Shown: positions 22,859 to 30,882, counted from the first letter of the stretch. The stretch: 33,341 nt of DNA from an uncultured Acidobacteriota bacterium (GCA_903845115.1 CAIMWE010000085.1:1-33341); one strand, 5' to 3'. Numbers and translations: made by a program. Notes: generated by a model from the sequence alone, not told the origin.

Positions 22859-25216
22859 ATGAAGAGAGGCCTGGAAATGTTCGAGAAGCTCTTCGGGAGA
22901 ACACTCCACGACCGGCGGGTGGGGCCGGACGGCCACGTTCGCCGCCGTGCCGCGGTCTGGCTGGCGGTTTCGGCGCTGCTCGGAGGCGCCCTCACGGCGC
23001 TTCCGGCACCCCTCGACGACTCGCCCTCCGGAGCGCGGGCCGGGGGACCGGAACGCGGAACCGTGGAAACCGCCCGGAAGGGGGCGGTCCCGTCGCCGCA
23101 GAATCTCGTCCCTGGCCAGTGGACCTGGGTCGGCGGCTCGGATTCGGTGAACCAGACGAGCATGTTCGGAAAGCAGGGCGTACCGGCTCCCGCGAACGCC
23201 CCCGGAGCCAGGACCGGCGCCTCCTCCTGGACCGACGCCGCCGGGAACCTCTGGCTGTTCGGGGGGATCGGCTTCTGGCGGGTGTCCAACTCGTACTTCA
23301 GCGATCTCTGGAAGTTCGACGTCTCGATCGGCCAGTGGACCTGGGTCAGCGGGTCGAACGTCTCGAATCAGCCCGCCACCTTCGGGAGCCTCGGAGTCCC
23401 GGCTCCAGGGAATACGCCCGGGGCGCGGACCAGCTCCGTCGCGTGGACCGACACGAGGGGCAACCTCTGGCTGCTCGGAGGGCTCGCCTACGCGCCGGGC
23501 GGGGCCGAGATCAAGAACGACCTCTGGAAGTACAACATCGCCAGCGGGATGTGGACCTGGGTCAGCGGGTCGAATCGCTCGAATCAGAGCGGGGTCTACG
23601 GGACGAACGGGACGGAAGCTCCGGGGAACGCTCCCGGTGCCCGATACGGGTCCGTCTCGTGGATCGACACCGGTGGATATCTCTGGCTCTTCGGGGGATT
23701 CGGAAACGCGGCGGTCGGCAGCGGGGAGCTGAACGACCTCTGGAGGTTCAACACCTCCAGCGGACAGTGGGGCTGGATCGGCGGCTCCAACCAGCCGAAC
23801 AAGGCCGGAACTTACGGAACGAAGGGGGTCGCGGCTCCCGGGAACGTGCCCGGCGCGCGGGACAGCGCCGTTTCCTGGATCGACGCCAGCGGGAACCTCT
23901 GGCTCTTCGGAGGGTACGGGTACGCGTCGACCGGGATCGGCGACCTGAACGACCTCTGGATGTACGACGTGGGGGCGGGAAGGTGGATCTGGTCGGGAGG
24001 CTGGATTTCCGTGAACAGCCCAGGCACCTACTCGGTCCAGGGGTCGACGGACACCGCCATCGGGCCCGGGGCGCGGCGCGACGCCGTCTCCTGGAAGGAC
24101 CCCAACGGCAAGTTCTGGCTCTTCGGGGGATTCGGGTACGGCGCGACGAACGCGAGCGGGGACCTGAACGACCTCTGGAAGCTCGACCCCCCGAACGGCG
24201 TCTGGACCTGGGCCGGCGGGACGAAAGACGTCAATCGGGGCGGCCGGTACGGAACGCGCGGGTCGTCGGACGCCGCGAACCTCCCCGGGACACGGTACGG
24301 TTCCTCCTCCTGGGCAGACGCCATGGGCAACCTCTGGCTCTTCGGGGGATACGGCTACTCGACCTTCGTGGACGGGTATCTCAACTGCTTCTGGACCTAC
24401 GCGAACCCGGCCGGCTCCTCCACCTGCTCGCCTGACAGCACGAACCTCTGCCTCCTCGGCGGCCGCTTCAAGGTGGCGGTCGACTATGCCAATTACGGCG
24501 GGGACCACGGTCAGGGGAAGGCAGTCGCGCTCACCCCTGACGCCGGCTACTTCTGGTTCTCCGGCTCCTCGAACGTCGAGGTCGTGGCGAAGATGGTCAG
24601 CTTCTGCGGGGACGGCTCGAACAACGTCTCGGTCTACACCACCGGCCTGACCGACCTGGACGTCACGGTCCACGTGACCGACACGCGGACCGGCACGGCC
24701 AAGGACTACCACAACCCGCTCGGCACCGGCTTCTCGCTCATCCGGGACGGCCCGTTCGGCTGCCCCACCGGCGTGACGCCTCCCCTCGAGAATCTGACCG
24801 CGAGGGCCGCTCCCGACCGGATCGTCGAGACGACGAGCTGGGCCCCCCCGGCTCCCGCGGCCGGCGAGGCCTGCGTGCCCGACCAGGCGACTCTCTGCCT
24901 CCTGAACAACCGGTTCCAGATTCGGGCGGCCTATGCGCAGTACGGCGGGAAGACGGGGACGGGCCAGGCGGTCACCCTCACGTCCGACACCGGCACGTTC
25001 TGGTTCTTCGACTCCAAGAACGTCGAGGTCGTGGCAAAGATGGTCAGCTTCTGCGGAGGCGGCTCGAACAACGTCGGGATCTACTCCGGGGGCCTGACCG
25101 ACCTCCAGGTCGAGCTGACCGTGACCGACACCCTCACCGGGCTCACAAAGACCTACAGCAACCCGCTCGGCACCCCCTTCCAGCTCATCCGCGACGGGCC
25201 CTTCACCTGCCCGTGA
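22859..25216 (+). CDS. Exported Kelch-repeat protein with two C-terminal Cys-paired modules
   Basis: About 785 aa. ATG 22859 follows GGAG by 5 nt; a GTG directly before it (22856) is an alternative. Residues about 28-50 are a hydrophobic signal or anchor after an unusually long basic leader. Then six repeats of about 71 residues follow, each starting 'G.WTWV.GS...N' and containing 'GARxxSxSWxDxxGNLWLFGGxG' and 'LNDLWxF': Kelch blades, enough for a closed six-blade propeller. Two related modules follow (about 24430-24770 and 24870-25213): 'LCLLxxRFxVxxxYxxYGG', 'FWFFxSxNVEVVAKMVSFC', 'VTDTxTGxxKxYxNPLG', 'LIRDGPFxCP'. Such modules are common at the C-termini of secreted proteins in Acidobacteriota-like genomes. 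A surface binding role is inferred. The stop TGA directly abuts the stop of the convergent protease gene. Confidence 0.88.
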   Translation: MKRGLEMFEKLFGRTLHDRRVGPDGHVRRRAAVWLAVSALLGGALTALPAPLDDSPSGARAGGPERGTVETARKGAVPSPQNLVPGQWTWVGGSDSVNQTSMFGKQGVPAPANAPGARTGASSWTDAAGNLWLFGGIGFWRVSNSYFSDLWKFDVSIGQWTWVSGSNVSNQPATFGSLGVPAPGNTPGARTSSVAWTDTRGNLWLLGGLAYAPGGAEIKNDLWKYNIASGMWTWVSGSNRSNQSGVYGTNGTEAPGNAPGARYGSVSWIDTGGYLWLFGGFGNAAVGSGELNDLWRFNTSSGQWGWIGGSNQPNKAGTYGTKGVAAPGNVPGARDSAVSWIDASGNLWLFGGYGYASTGIGDLNDLWMYDVGAGRWIWSGGWISVNSPGTYSVQGSTDTAIGPGARRDAVSWKDPNGKFWLFGGFGYGATNASGDLNDLWKLDPPNGVWTWAGGTKDVNRGGRYGTRGSSDAANLPGTRYGSSSWADAMGNLWLFGGYGYSTFVDGYLNCFWTYANPAGSSTCSPDSTNLCLLGGRFKVAVDYANYGGDHGQGKAVALTPDAGYFWFSGSSNVEVVAKMVSFCGDGSNNVSVYTTGLTDLDVTVHVTDTRTGTAKDYHNPLGTGFSLIRDGPFGCPTGVTPPLENLTARAAPDRIVETTSWAPPAPAAGEACVPDQATLCLLNNRFQIRAAYAQYGGKTGTGQAVTLTSDTGTFWFFDSKNVEVVAKMVSFCGGGSNNVGIYSGGLTDLQVELTVTDTLTGLTKTYSNPLGTPFQLIRDGPFTCP

Positions 25217-26542
25217 TCAGCCGGAGGGTTTCCGGGTCCCCGGGGAGGGCGCCTTCTGCGGCGCAGGGAGGAGGGCGCTCGCGAACCGGATCGGCACGCC
25301 GAAGCTGGCGCCGCTGAACTCCGTAAGGATCGCGGCGTTGATGCCGATCACCCGCCCGTGCGCTCCCAGGATCGGGCCGCCGCTGCCGCCGAGCGTGGTC
25401 TGGGCGTCGTAGACGAGACGCCCCGGCAGGACGTCCGAGAGGTGTCCCTGCGTCGCGAGCGGCCGGATCAGGCCGAGGCGGGCGAGTTCGGCCGTGATCC
25501 GCTCGGTGTCACCCTCCGACGCCTCGAGGACGTTCCGGAGGACCGACTCGTCCAGCCGGGCCAGCAACACGTCGTGACCGGTCGGATAGCCCAGGAGGAC
25601 GATCGGCTCTCCCGCGACCGCCGGAGAATCGCCCGTGTCGACCGGAAACACCGGGAGCCGGCCGAGCGGCGAGACACCGGACGAGCCGGGCCCGGCCTCT
25701 CCCATCTCCGCGGCGACCACGGCCACGTCGGCCTCGCTCGAGACCGAGACGACCCTGAGGTTGAAGGGGGTGGGGAGAGCCGGGAAGTAGGCGCGCAGCG
25801 AGCCCATCCTCGGTGAGTACCCCTTGCCGGCCAGCTCCCTGGCCGCCGCGTTCCGGAACCACGGCTCTGCGACATGGCGGTTCGTGAAGAGGATGCCGTC
25901 GCGCGACACGAGAAAGGCGGTCCCGGTGTAGCGGAGCCGCACGATCGGCCCCGTGCCGGCCCCTGAGAGGACCGGCCTCCCCTCGACGTCCGTCTCCGGG
26001 TTTCCCCTGTCGTCCAGCCCGGCGAAGCGGAGGGGCGCACCGGCCGCGTCGTGGAATCCGTAGGTTCCCTCGACGAAGGCCACCCCGCCCTGGAAGGCGC
26101 CGATCATCTGCTCGGCCCGCGACCGGTCCAGGTCGAATTCCCGGAGGTGACGCCGCGTGGCCTCCAGCCGTGCCTTCAGGCCGGCCACTTCCGTCCCCCC
26201 GGCGGCCGCGCGTGTCCGCGCCTCGGACAGCTCGAGCCTCAGCGTCCGCTCCGACTCCCGGAGCGCCTCGAGCTGGGCGGACACCGACGCCTCCCGCTCC
26301 ACCAGCCGCTTACGTTCCTCCTGGATGGCGGCGAGCCGCACCACCCCCAGGTGACGGTCGACCATGAGCTGCGCCTTCAGCTGGACGATCTCCCTCTCGA
26401 GCCGGATCCGGGCCTGCCGGCCCTGGAGGAACAGGGCGACGACGACCACCAGGGCGAGGGTGGCCAGGGCCGTTCCCAGGATCGCCAACCGGCGAGCCAT
26501 CCGGGCGGTGACCCGGGACCCGTGGCCGCGGGGGCCGGTCAC
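25217..26542 (-). CDS. Membrane-anchored coiled-coil trypsin-like serine protease
   Basis: 441 aa from GTG 26542, which overlaps the stop of the 44-aa gene (GTGA); ATG 26500 (residue 15) is the alternative start, also without a good ribosome site. A transmembrane helix (about 19-39) is followed by a coiled coil (about 42-140, rich in E, R, L, A). Then comes a chymotrypsin-fold domain with the triad H223 (FTNRHVAEP), D272 (SSEADVAVV) and S387 (LGGSGGPILG). It lacks a visible PDZ domain, so it is HtrA-like in catalysis only. With a short basic N-terminus inside, the protease domain would be periplasmic. An insertion between D and S ('VLRNVLEASEGDTERITAELARLG') could be a lid or regulatory element. 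Substrate unknown. Confidence 0.88.
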   Translation of the reverse strand: MTGPRGHGSRVTARMARRLAILGTALATLALVVVVALFLQGRQARIRLEREIVQLKAQLMVDRHLGVVRLAAIQEERKRLVEREASVSAQLEALRESERTLRLELSEARTRAAAGGTEVAGLKARLEATRRHLREFDLDRSRAEQMIGAFQGGVAFVEGTYGFHDAAGAPLRFAGLDDRGNPETDVEGRPVLSGAGTGPIVRLRYTGTAFLVSRDGILFTNRHVAEPWFRNAAARELAGKGYSPRMGSLRAYFPALPTPFNLRVVSVSSEADVAVVAAEMGEAGPGSSGVSPLGRLPVFPVDTGDSPAVAGEPIVLLGYPTGHDVLLARLDESVLRNVLEASEGDTERITAELARLGLIRPLATQGHLSDVLPGRLVYDAQTTLGGSGGPILGAHGRVIGINAAILTEFSGASFGVPIRFASALLPAPQKAPSPGTRKPSG

Positions 26543-26673
26543 GACCGGAGGCGGCCCCTCGCGCCGTCGAGGTGCCGCTCGATCTCCTCCTGCCGTTGCA
26601 CGATGGCGGAGGCGCCCCCCCCGCCCGCCGCGTCCGCGGAGAGCTCGCCGACGAGGAGCCTCTTCAGGTCCAT
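26539..26673 (-). CDS. Small protein, 44 aa, coupled upstream of the protease
   Basis: The ATG (26673-26671) has a good ribosome site (GAGGTG, 5 nt gap). The sequence MDLKRLLVGELSADAAGGGG continues with an amphipathic helix (ASAIVQRQEEIERHLDGARG) and a basic end. No signal peptide or membrane helix is present. Its TGA overlaps the GTG start of the protease. It may be a cytoplasmic partner or a coupling peptide. No family recognised. Confidence 0.6.
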   Translation of the reverse strand: MDLKRLLVGELSADAAGGGGASAIVQRQEEIERHLDGARGRLRS

Positions 26674-26691
26674 TCACTCACCTCGCGCCCC

Positions 26692-26697
26692 ATCCTA
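26692..26697 (-). promoter_or_regulatory. Possible -10 of the 44-aa/protease operon
   Basis: TAGGAT on the minus strand lies 18 nt before the ATG at 26673, so the leader would be about 12 nt and just hold the GAGGTG ribosome site. No consensus -35. Confidence 0.35.
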
Positions 26698-26771
26698 CGC
26701 GCCGGGCTCCGCCTCCGTTTCCTGGGGAATCGGCCTTCCGGACCGGCCTTCGCCGGCCGCCGGTGGTGGGC

Positions 26772-26777
26772 TAACAT
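26772..26777 (+). promoter_or_regulatory. -10-like element before the phenylacetate-CoA ligase gene
   Basis: TAACAT ends 7 nt before the GTG at 26785, with a weak -35 (TTCGCC, 26749-26754) at 17 nt. It is divergent from the protease promoter within the same 110-bp gap. Confidence 0.4.
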
Positions 26778-26784
26778 CCCGGCC

Positions 26785-28149
26785 GTGCGAATCAGCGACT
26801 CCGGTGGCCCGCCGGGGGGGGTGCGCGTGAGCAGCCTCGCCTGCCCCGAGGGGATCGTCCATACGGCGAGCGCGCCGGATTTCCTTCCCGTTCGCCTCCT
26901 GCGCGATCTCCAGCTCGACCGCCTCCGGGGGATCGTCCGCCGGGCTTACGAGAGGGTGCCCCTCTTCCGGGCGCGGATGGAGGAGCGGGGCCTGACCCCG
27001 GCCTCTCTCCGCGCGCTGGAGGACCTCGCGGCCTTTCCGTTCACGGTGAAGGCCGACCTCCGGGACACCTATCCCTTCGGCCTCTTCGCCAGCCCGATGG
27101 AGGAGGTCGTCAGGCTGCACGCCTCGTCCGGAACGACCGGCAAGCCGATCGTCGTCGCCTACACGCAGGCCGACCTCGACGTCTGGTCGGAGGTGATGCT
27201 CCGGACGTTCGCCGCCTGCGGCGTCCACCGCGGCGACGTCGTCCAGAACGCCTACGGCTACGGCCTCTTCACGGGAGGCCTCGGGGCGCACTACGGGGCC
27301 GAGTCGCTCGGCGCCACGGTGATCCCGATGTCGGGCGGCAACACCGAACGCCAGCTGATGGTGATGCAGGACTTCGGGGTGACGGCCCTCTGCTCGACGC
27401 CCAGCTATTTCCTCCACCTGCTCGAGCGGGCCAGGGAGACGAAGGCCGGGCTCGGCCAGCTCCGGGTCGGCGTCTTCGGGGCGGAGCCGTGGAGCGACGC
27501 GATGCGGTCGCGCATCGAGGCGGAGAGCGGCATCAGGGCGTACGACATCTACGGCCTCTCCGAGATCATCGGGCCGGGCGTCGGGAGCGAGTGCGGTCGG
27601 CAGGACGGGCTCCACCTCTTCGAGGACCATTTCTTCCCGGAGGTCGTCGATCCGTCGACGGGCGCGGTGCTGCCCGAAGGGACCGAAGGGGAGCTGGTCC
27701 TGACGACTCTCTCCAAGCAGGCGATGCCGATGATCCGGTACCGGACCCGGGACATCACGGCGATCCGCCCGGAGCCGTGTGAGTGCGGCCGGACCCTCCG
27801 GCGGATCCGCCGCATCTCCCGGCGCTCCGACGACATGTTCGTCATCCGCGGCGTCAACGTCTTCCCCTCCCAGGTGGAGACGGCGCTCCTGGCCGTGGAA
27901 GGGACGCTCCCTCACTACCAGATCGTCCTGACGCGGGAAAAGGGGCTCGACGCGATGGAGGTCCGGGTCGAGGTGACGCCGGAGGTCTTCTCCGACCGCA
28001 TCCGCGCCCTGGAAGAGCTGCGCCACAAGCTCTCCCGCAGCGTCGAGCACACCCTCGGGATCCGGGCCGCCGTCACCCTCGTCGAGCCCCGCACGATCCA
28101 GCGGAGCGAGGGAAAGGCCAGGCGCGTCCTGGACCAGCGCGAGATCTAG
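26785..28149 (+). CDS. Phenylacetate-CoA ligase (adenylate-forming, PaaK family)
   Basis: 454 aa from the leaderless-looking GTG 26785; GTG 26827 (440 aa, G-rich stretch upstream) is an equally possible start. The adenylate-forming family is shown by the phosphate loop 'HASSGTTGKPIVVAYT', 'NAYGYGLFTGGLGAHYGAE', 'IYGLSEIIGPGVGSEC', 'RYRTRDITAI', 'CECGRTLRRI' and the C-terminal 'RSDDMFVIRGVNVFPSQVE'. PaaK converts phenylacetate or related aryl acids with ATP and CoA to the aryl-CoA. An ACT-domain gene follows directly, the arrangement seen in anaerobes that ferment aromatic amino acids, where PaaK homologues work with indolepyruvate oxidoreductase; that enzyme is not in the window. No ring-1,2-epoxidase genes (paaABCDE) are present, so aerobic phenylacetate breakdown is not supported here. 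Confidence 0.93.
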   Translation: MRISDSGGPPGGVRVSSLACPEGIVHTASAPDFLPVRLLRDLQLDRLRGIVRRAYERVPLFRARMEERGLTPASLRALEDLAAFPFTVKADLRDTYPFGLFASPMEEVVRLHASSGTTGKPIVVAYTQADLDVWSEVMLRTFAACGVHRGDVVQNAYGYGLFTGGLGAHYGAESLGATVIPMSGGNTERQLMVMQDFGVTALCSTPSYFLHLLERARETKAGLGQLRVGVFGAEPWSDAMRSRIEAESGIRAYDIYGLSEIIGPGVGSECGRQDGLHLFEDHFFPEVVDPSTGAVLPEGTEGELVLTTLSKQAMPMIRYRTRDITAIRPEPCECGRTLRRIRRISRRSDDMFVIRGVNVFPSQVETALLAVEGTLPHYQIVLTREKGLDAMEVRVEVTPEVFSDRIRALEELRHKLSRSVEHTLGIRAAVTLVEPRTIQRSEGKARRVLDQREI

Positions 28150-28161
28150 AAAGGCAGGGCC

Positions 28162-28608
28162 ATGCCGCTCGTCAAGCAGCTCTCGCTCTTCCTCGAGAAC
28201 GAACCGGGCCACCTGAAGGTCCCCTGCCAGGCCCTGGGCCGCGCGGGGATCGACATCCTGACCATGTCGCTCGCCGATACGCAGCAGTTCGGCATCCTCC
28301 GCCTCGTGGTGGAGGAGTGGGAGCGGGCCCGGAGCGTCCTCCAGGAAGCCGGCTGCGTCGTGACGGTCACCGACCTCCTGGCCATCGAGGTTCCCGACCG
28401 GCCCGGCGGCCTGGCCGGGCTGCTCGAACAGTTCGAGGCCGCAAAGCTCGGCATCGAGTACCTCTACCCCTTCCCGTCCGGCACCCGCCGCGGGAGCATG
28501 CTCCTCGTCTTCCGCCTGGACGATCCCCTCGAGGCGGCGGAGCGCCTCCGCCGGCAGGGCGTCAGGGTCCTGGACCGCGCCGAGGTCCTTGCCCGGCTGG
28601 CCGGCTGA
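28162..28608 (+). CDS. Tandem ACT-domain protein
   Basis: 148 aa, cytoplasmic. Two ACT domains are visible: residues about 5-65 ('LSLFLENEPGHLKVPCQALGRAGIDI') and 72-140 ('AIEVPDRPGGLAGLLEQFEAAKLGIEYLY'), each opening with the beta strand and 'xPGxL' loop that binds amino acids. There is no catalytic domain. Stand-alone tandem ACT proteins next to phenylacetate-CoA ligase are a known pairing and probably sense an aromatic or branched-chain amino acid. The gap to the ligase stop is 12 bp and only a weak ribosome site (AGGCAGGG) is present, so the two form an operon. Confidence 0.9.
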   Translation: MPLVKQLSLFLENEPGHLKVPCQALGRAGIDILTMSLADTQQFGILRLVVEEWERARSVLQEAGCVVTVTDLLAIEVPDRPGGLAGLLEQFEAAKLGIEYLYPFPSGTRRGSMLLVFRLDDPLEAAERLRRQGVRVLDRAEVLARLAG

Positions 28609-28641
28609 CCTTTCCCCCGATCGCCCGCCGCCACGGGCGCC

Positions 28642-28647
28642 TATACT
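28642..28647 (+). promoter_or_regulatory. -10 element of the histidine kinase transcript
   Basis: TATACT (5 of 6 matches to consensus) ends 6 nt before GTG 28654. No clear -35. It is the best -10 hexamer in this part of the window. Confidence 0.5.
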
Positions 28648-28653
28648 GGTTCC

Positions 28654-28707
28654 GTGGAGCGGCGTGGCGACCGGCGTCTTCCGGTCCGTGTCCCCGGGGT
28701 GAGGTGA
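28654..28707 (+). CDS. Possible 17-aa leader peptide upstream of the histidine kinase
   Basis: It is a GTG-started frame of 17 codons plus TGA. The peptide is very basic (7 Arg in VERRGDRRLPVRVPGVR). The GTG is where transcription from TATACT should begin. Its stop lies 4 nt before the kinase ATG and inside the ribosome-site region (GAGGTGA). It could couple or attenuate kinase translation. It is too short to be certain. Confidence 0.3.
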   Translation: MERRGDRRLPVRVPGVR

Positions 28708-28711
28708 GCCG

Positions 28712-29875
28712 ATGGGACTTCCGACCTCTTTCGCCTCCGCCGAACGACGGTCCCCCCAGGAGATCCGGCGCCAGACCGCGGTCCTGACCGCCAACCCGAT
28801 CGTGGGCCGGCTCCTCGACGGCTATCCCGAGCCCGCCGTCGTCCTGAATTTCGAGCGTCAGATCGTCCTGGCGAACGACAAGCTGGTGGCCCTGCTGGGC
28901 AGACCGCGCGAAGGATTCATCGGGATGCGCCCCGGCGAGGCCCTCGGCTGCATCCACGGGAAGGAGGAGGCGGGAGGCTGCGGGACGAGCGAGTTCTGCC
29001 GGGAGTGCGGAGCCGTCCTCTCCATCCTCGGCAGCCAGCAGAGCGGGGCGGTGGACGTCAGGGAGTGCCGGATCACGCGGGCCGCCCCCACGGGAGACGC
29101 GGCCCTCGACCTGAGGGTCTGGTCGACCCCCCTCGCGGTGGGCGGGGAGAGCTTCACCATCTTCGCCGTCCGGGACACCACCGACGAGAAGCGGCGGCTC
29201 GTCCTCGAGCGGATGTTCTTCCACGACGTCCTGAACGCCGTCGGCGGGCTCCGGTCGATCCTCGACTTCTGGTCCGAATTCTCGGGCGCCGACGCCCGCG
29301 AGATGGAGGAGACCGCACGGCAGCTCGCCGAGCAGGTGATGGAGGAGATCCAGGCGCACCGGGACCTCGCGACCGCCGAGAGCGGGGACCTGGCCCTCTC
29401 CCTGGCGACCGTGGATGCCCACGCTCTCCTGGCGAATCTCGCGCAGATCTACGGGCGCCACCCGGTGGCGACCCGGAAGACGATCGCCGTGGCGCGGATA
29501 CGGGGGACCCGGACCTTCACCTCGGACGACGTGCTCTTGCGCCGCATCCTCGGGAATCTCCTGAAGAACGCCCTGGAAGCGTCGGCGCCGGGCGAGACGG
29601 TGAGCCTGGTCTTCGAGAGCGATCCGGCGCCGGCCTTCTCGGTCCACAACCCCGCCGTGATGACCGACTCCGTCCGGCGGCAGATCTTCCAGCGTTCGTT
29701 CTCGACCAAGGGGGCTTCCGGTCGCGGGATCGGCGCCTGGAGCGCGAAGCTGCTGGCCGAGGGCTACCTCGGCGGCACCCTCTCCTTCCGTTCCGCGCCG
29801 GGCGAGGGGACGACCTTCACCCTGGCCCTCCCCGCGTCACCCCGGGACCCCGGCGTCAGGGGAACTCCGAGCTAG
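28712..29875 (+). CDS. PAS-domain sensor histidine kinase with a cysteine cluster
   Basis: 387 aa, soluble. ATG with GAGGTGA 5 nt upstream. A PAS domain (about 35-155) contains an inserted cluster C80-x-H82, C90-G, C96-x-x-C99-G in 'LGCIHG...GGCGTSEFCRECG', a likely metal or Fe-S site. The phosphoacceptor H171 is in FFHDVLNAVGGLRSIL. The ATPase domain has N-box residues N282 and N286 (LGNLLKNALEAS), a variant 'SVHNPAVM' in place of the usual D-x-G loop, 'FSTKGASGRGIGAWSAKLL', and 'GTLSFRSAPGEGTTF'. No response regulator is next to it, so its partner is elsewhere. Redox, oxygen or metal sensing is inferred from the cysteines. The stop TAG overlaps the stop of the convergent peptidase gene. Confidence 0.9.
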   Translation: MGLPTSFASAERRSPQEIRRQTAVLTANPIVGRLLDGYPEPAVVLNFERQIVLANDKLVALLGRPREGFIGMRPGEALGCIHGKEEAGGCGTSEFCRECGAVLSILGSQQSGAVDVRECRITRAAPTGDAALDLRVWSTPLAVGGESFTIFAVRDTTDEKRRLVLERMFFHDVLNAVGGLRSILDFWSEFSGADAREMEETARQLAEQVMEEIQAHRDLATAESGDLALSLATVDAHALLANLAQIYGRHPVATRKTIAVARIRGTRTFTSDDVLLRRILGNLLKNALEASAPGETVSLVFESDPAPAFSVHNPAVMTDSVRRQIFQRSFSTKGASGRGIGAWSAKLLAEGYLGGTLSFRSAPGEGTTFTLALPASPRDPGVRGTPS

Positions 29876-30882
29876 TTCACGGGCCAGTCGTCGTGGCCGC
29901 CCGCATCCAGCGGCCCCGCTTTCGCCCTGGCCCTTTCCGCGGCCTCCTCCCGGGACACTGCTTCCTCCCTGGCCGCCTCGCGCGCCGCGACTCGCGCGGC
30001 AGCCTCCTCCTCGGCGGCCATCCGCGCCAGCTCGGCGCGGAACCGCCGGCGCCGCTTCCGGCCGGCCACGATCGCCATCACCGTGATCCCGAACCAGAGC
30101 GCCGCCCCGCTGGTGGCGACCGGGAGCCAGCGCCGCAGCAGGGTCTGGCGGGCGAGGAAGATCCCGTCGACGTCGGAGGAGGTCGCCCCGGTCGTCAGCC
30201 GGAGCGCCTCCTCGAACCGCTCGCCGCGCCTCATCCGGGAGAGCAGGCCGCGCGGGAGGCCCGGGCCGTACCGCTCGAGGAGATCCTGGACGAGCGCGCC
30301 GGCGAGCGCGTACGCCCTCCGGACGGCCGCTTCGTCCCCCCGGAACATCCCGTCGAGGCGGGCGAGCGGCACCTTCTCTCCCCAGAGGAGGTCCAGGGCG
30401 AGCCGGGTCCGGTCCTCGAGGCCCCAGGATCGGCCGGCCACCATCGCGACCCCCTCGTGGAACCACCGCGGGACCGGAAGGCCGCCGCTCGCGCGGGTGA
30501 TGAGGACGTGCGCCACCTCGTGCGCCAGCACCTCCTCCAGGCCGCCGTCCGGGTAGACGGGGGTCCGCTGCGGGAGGAGGACGACGGTGGCCGACCCGAA
30601 GGCAAAGCCGGCGACCCACGTCGGGGCCCCCTGCGCCACGGGCGACGACTCCGGGACGAGCAGGACGTGGATCGGCGGGCCGGGCTCGTCGAGGCCCACC
30701 AGCGTCATCACGTCCGGGACCCACCGGTGCTCGTCGGCGAGGGCGCTCCTCGGCGCCGAGGCCCCCCGCTGGTCCTCGACGAGGAGCGCGGTCGGCTGCG
30801 CCGCGACCGGGACGGACACGCAGAGGGAGAGGCCGGCGGCCATCGCCAGGCGGAGGAGGACGGGCCGCGCCGGATCGGGCAT
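29872..30882 (-). CDS. Membrane-anchored MA-type metallopeptidase (HExxH)
   Basis: 336 aa from ATG 30882; an in-frame extension to 31191 overlaps the divergent pfk gene and is rejected, and GTG 30903 is a close alternative. A signal peptide (1-28, ending VAAQ) is followed by a gluzincin-type 'peptidase MA-like' domain: H121-E-V-A-H125 in 'EVLAHEVAHVLITRA', with the third ligand E143 in 'PRWFHEGVAMVAG'. A transmembrane helix (about 254-274) then leads into a strongly basic stop-transfer (RKRRRR) and an Ala/Glu/Arg helix (about 283-322). The catalytic part therefore faces the periplasm and the charged helix the cytoplasm. Substrate is unknown. Confidence 0.85.
   Translation of the reverse strand: MPDPARPVLLRLAMAAGLSLCVSVPVAAQPTALLVEDQRGASAPRSALADEHRWVPDVMTLVGLDEPGPPIHVLLVPESSPVAQGAPTWVAGFAFGSATVVLLPQRTPVYPDGGLEEVLAHEVAHVLITRASGGLPVPRWFHEGVAMVAGRSWGLEDRTRLALDLLWGEKVPLARLDGMFRGDEAAVRRAYALAGALVQDLLERYGPGLPRGLLSRMRRGERFEEALRLTTGATSSDVDGIFLARQTLLRRWLPVATSGAALWFGITVMAIVAGRKRRRRFRAELARMAAEEEAAARVAAREAAREEAVSREEAAERARAKAGPLDAGGHDDWPVN

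Noticed and set aside
23110-24410. CRISPR-like regular repeats of about 213 bp
   Set aside because: The period is the Kelch blade within an open frame. Repeats are degenerate and coding, with no spacers.
26785-28608. Aerobic phenylacetate degradation cluster
   Set aside because: Only the CoA ligase is present. The neighbour is an ACT protein, not paaA-E, paaZ or paaG.
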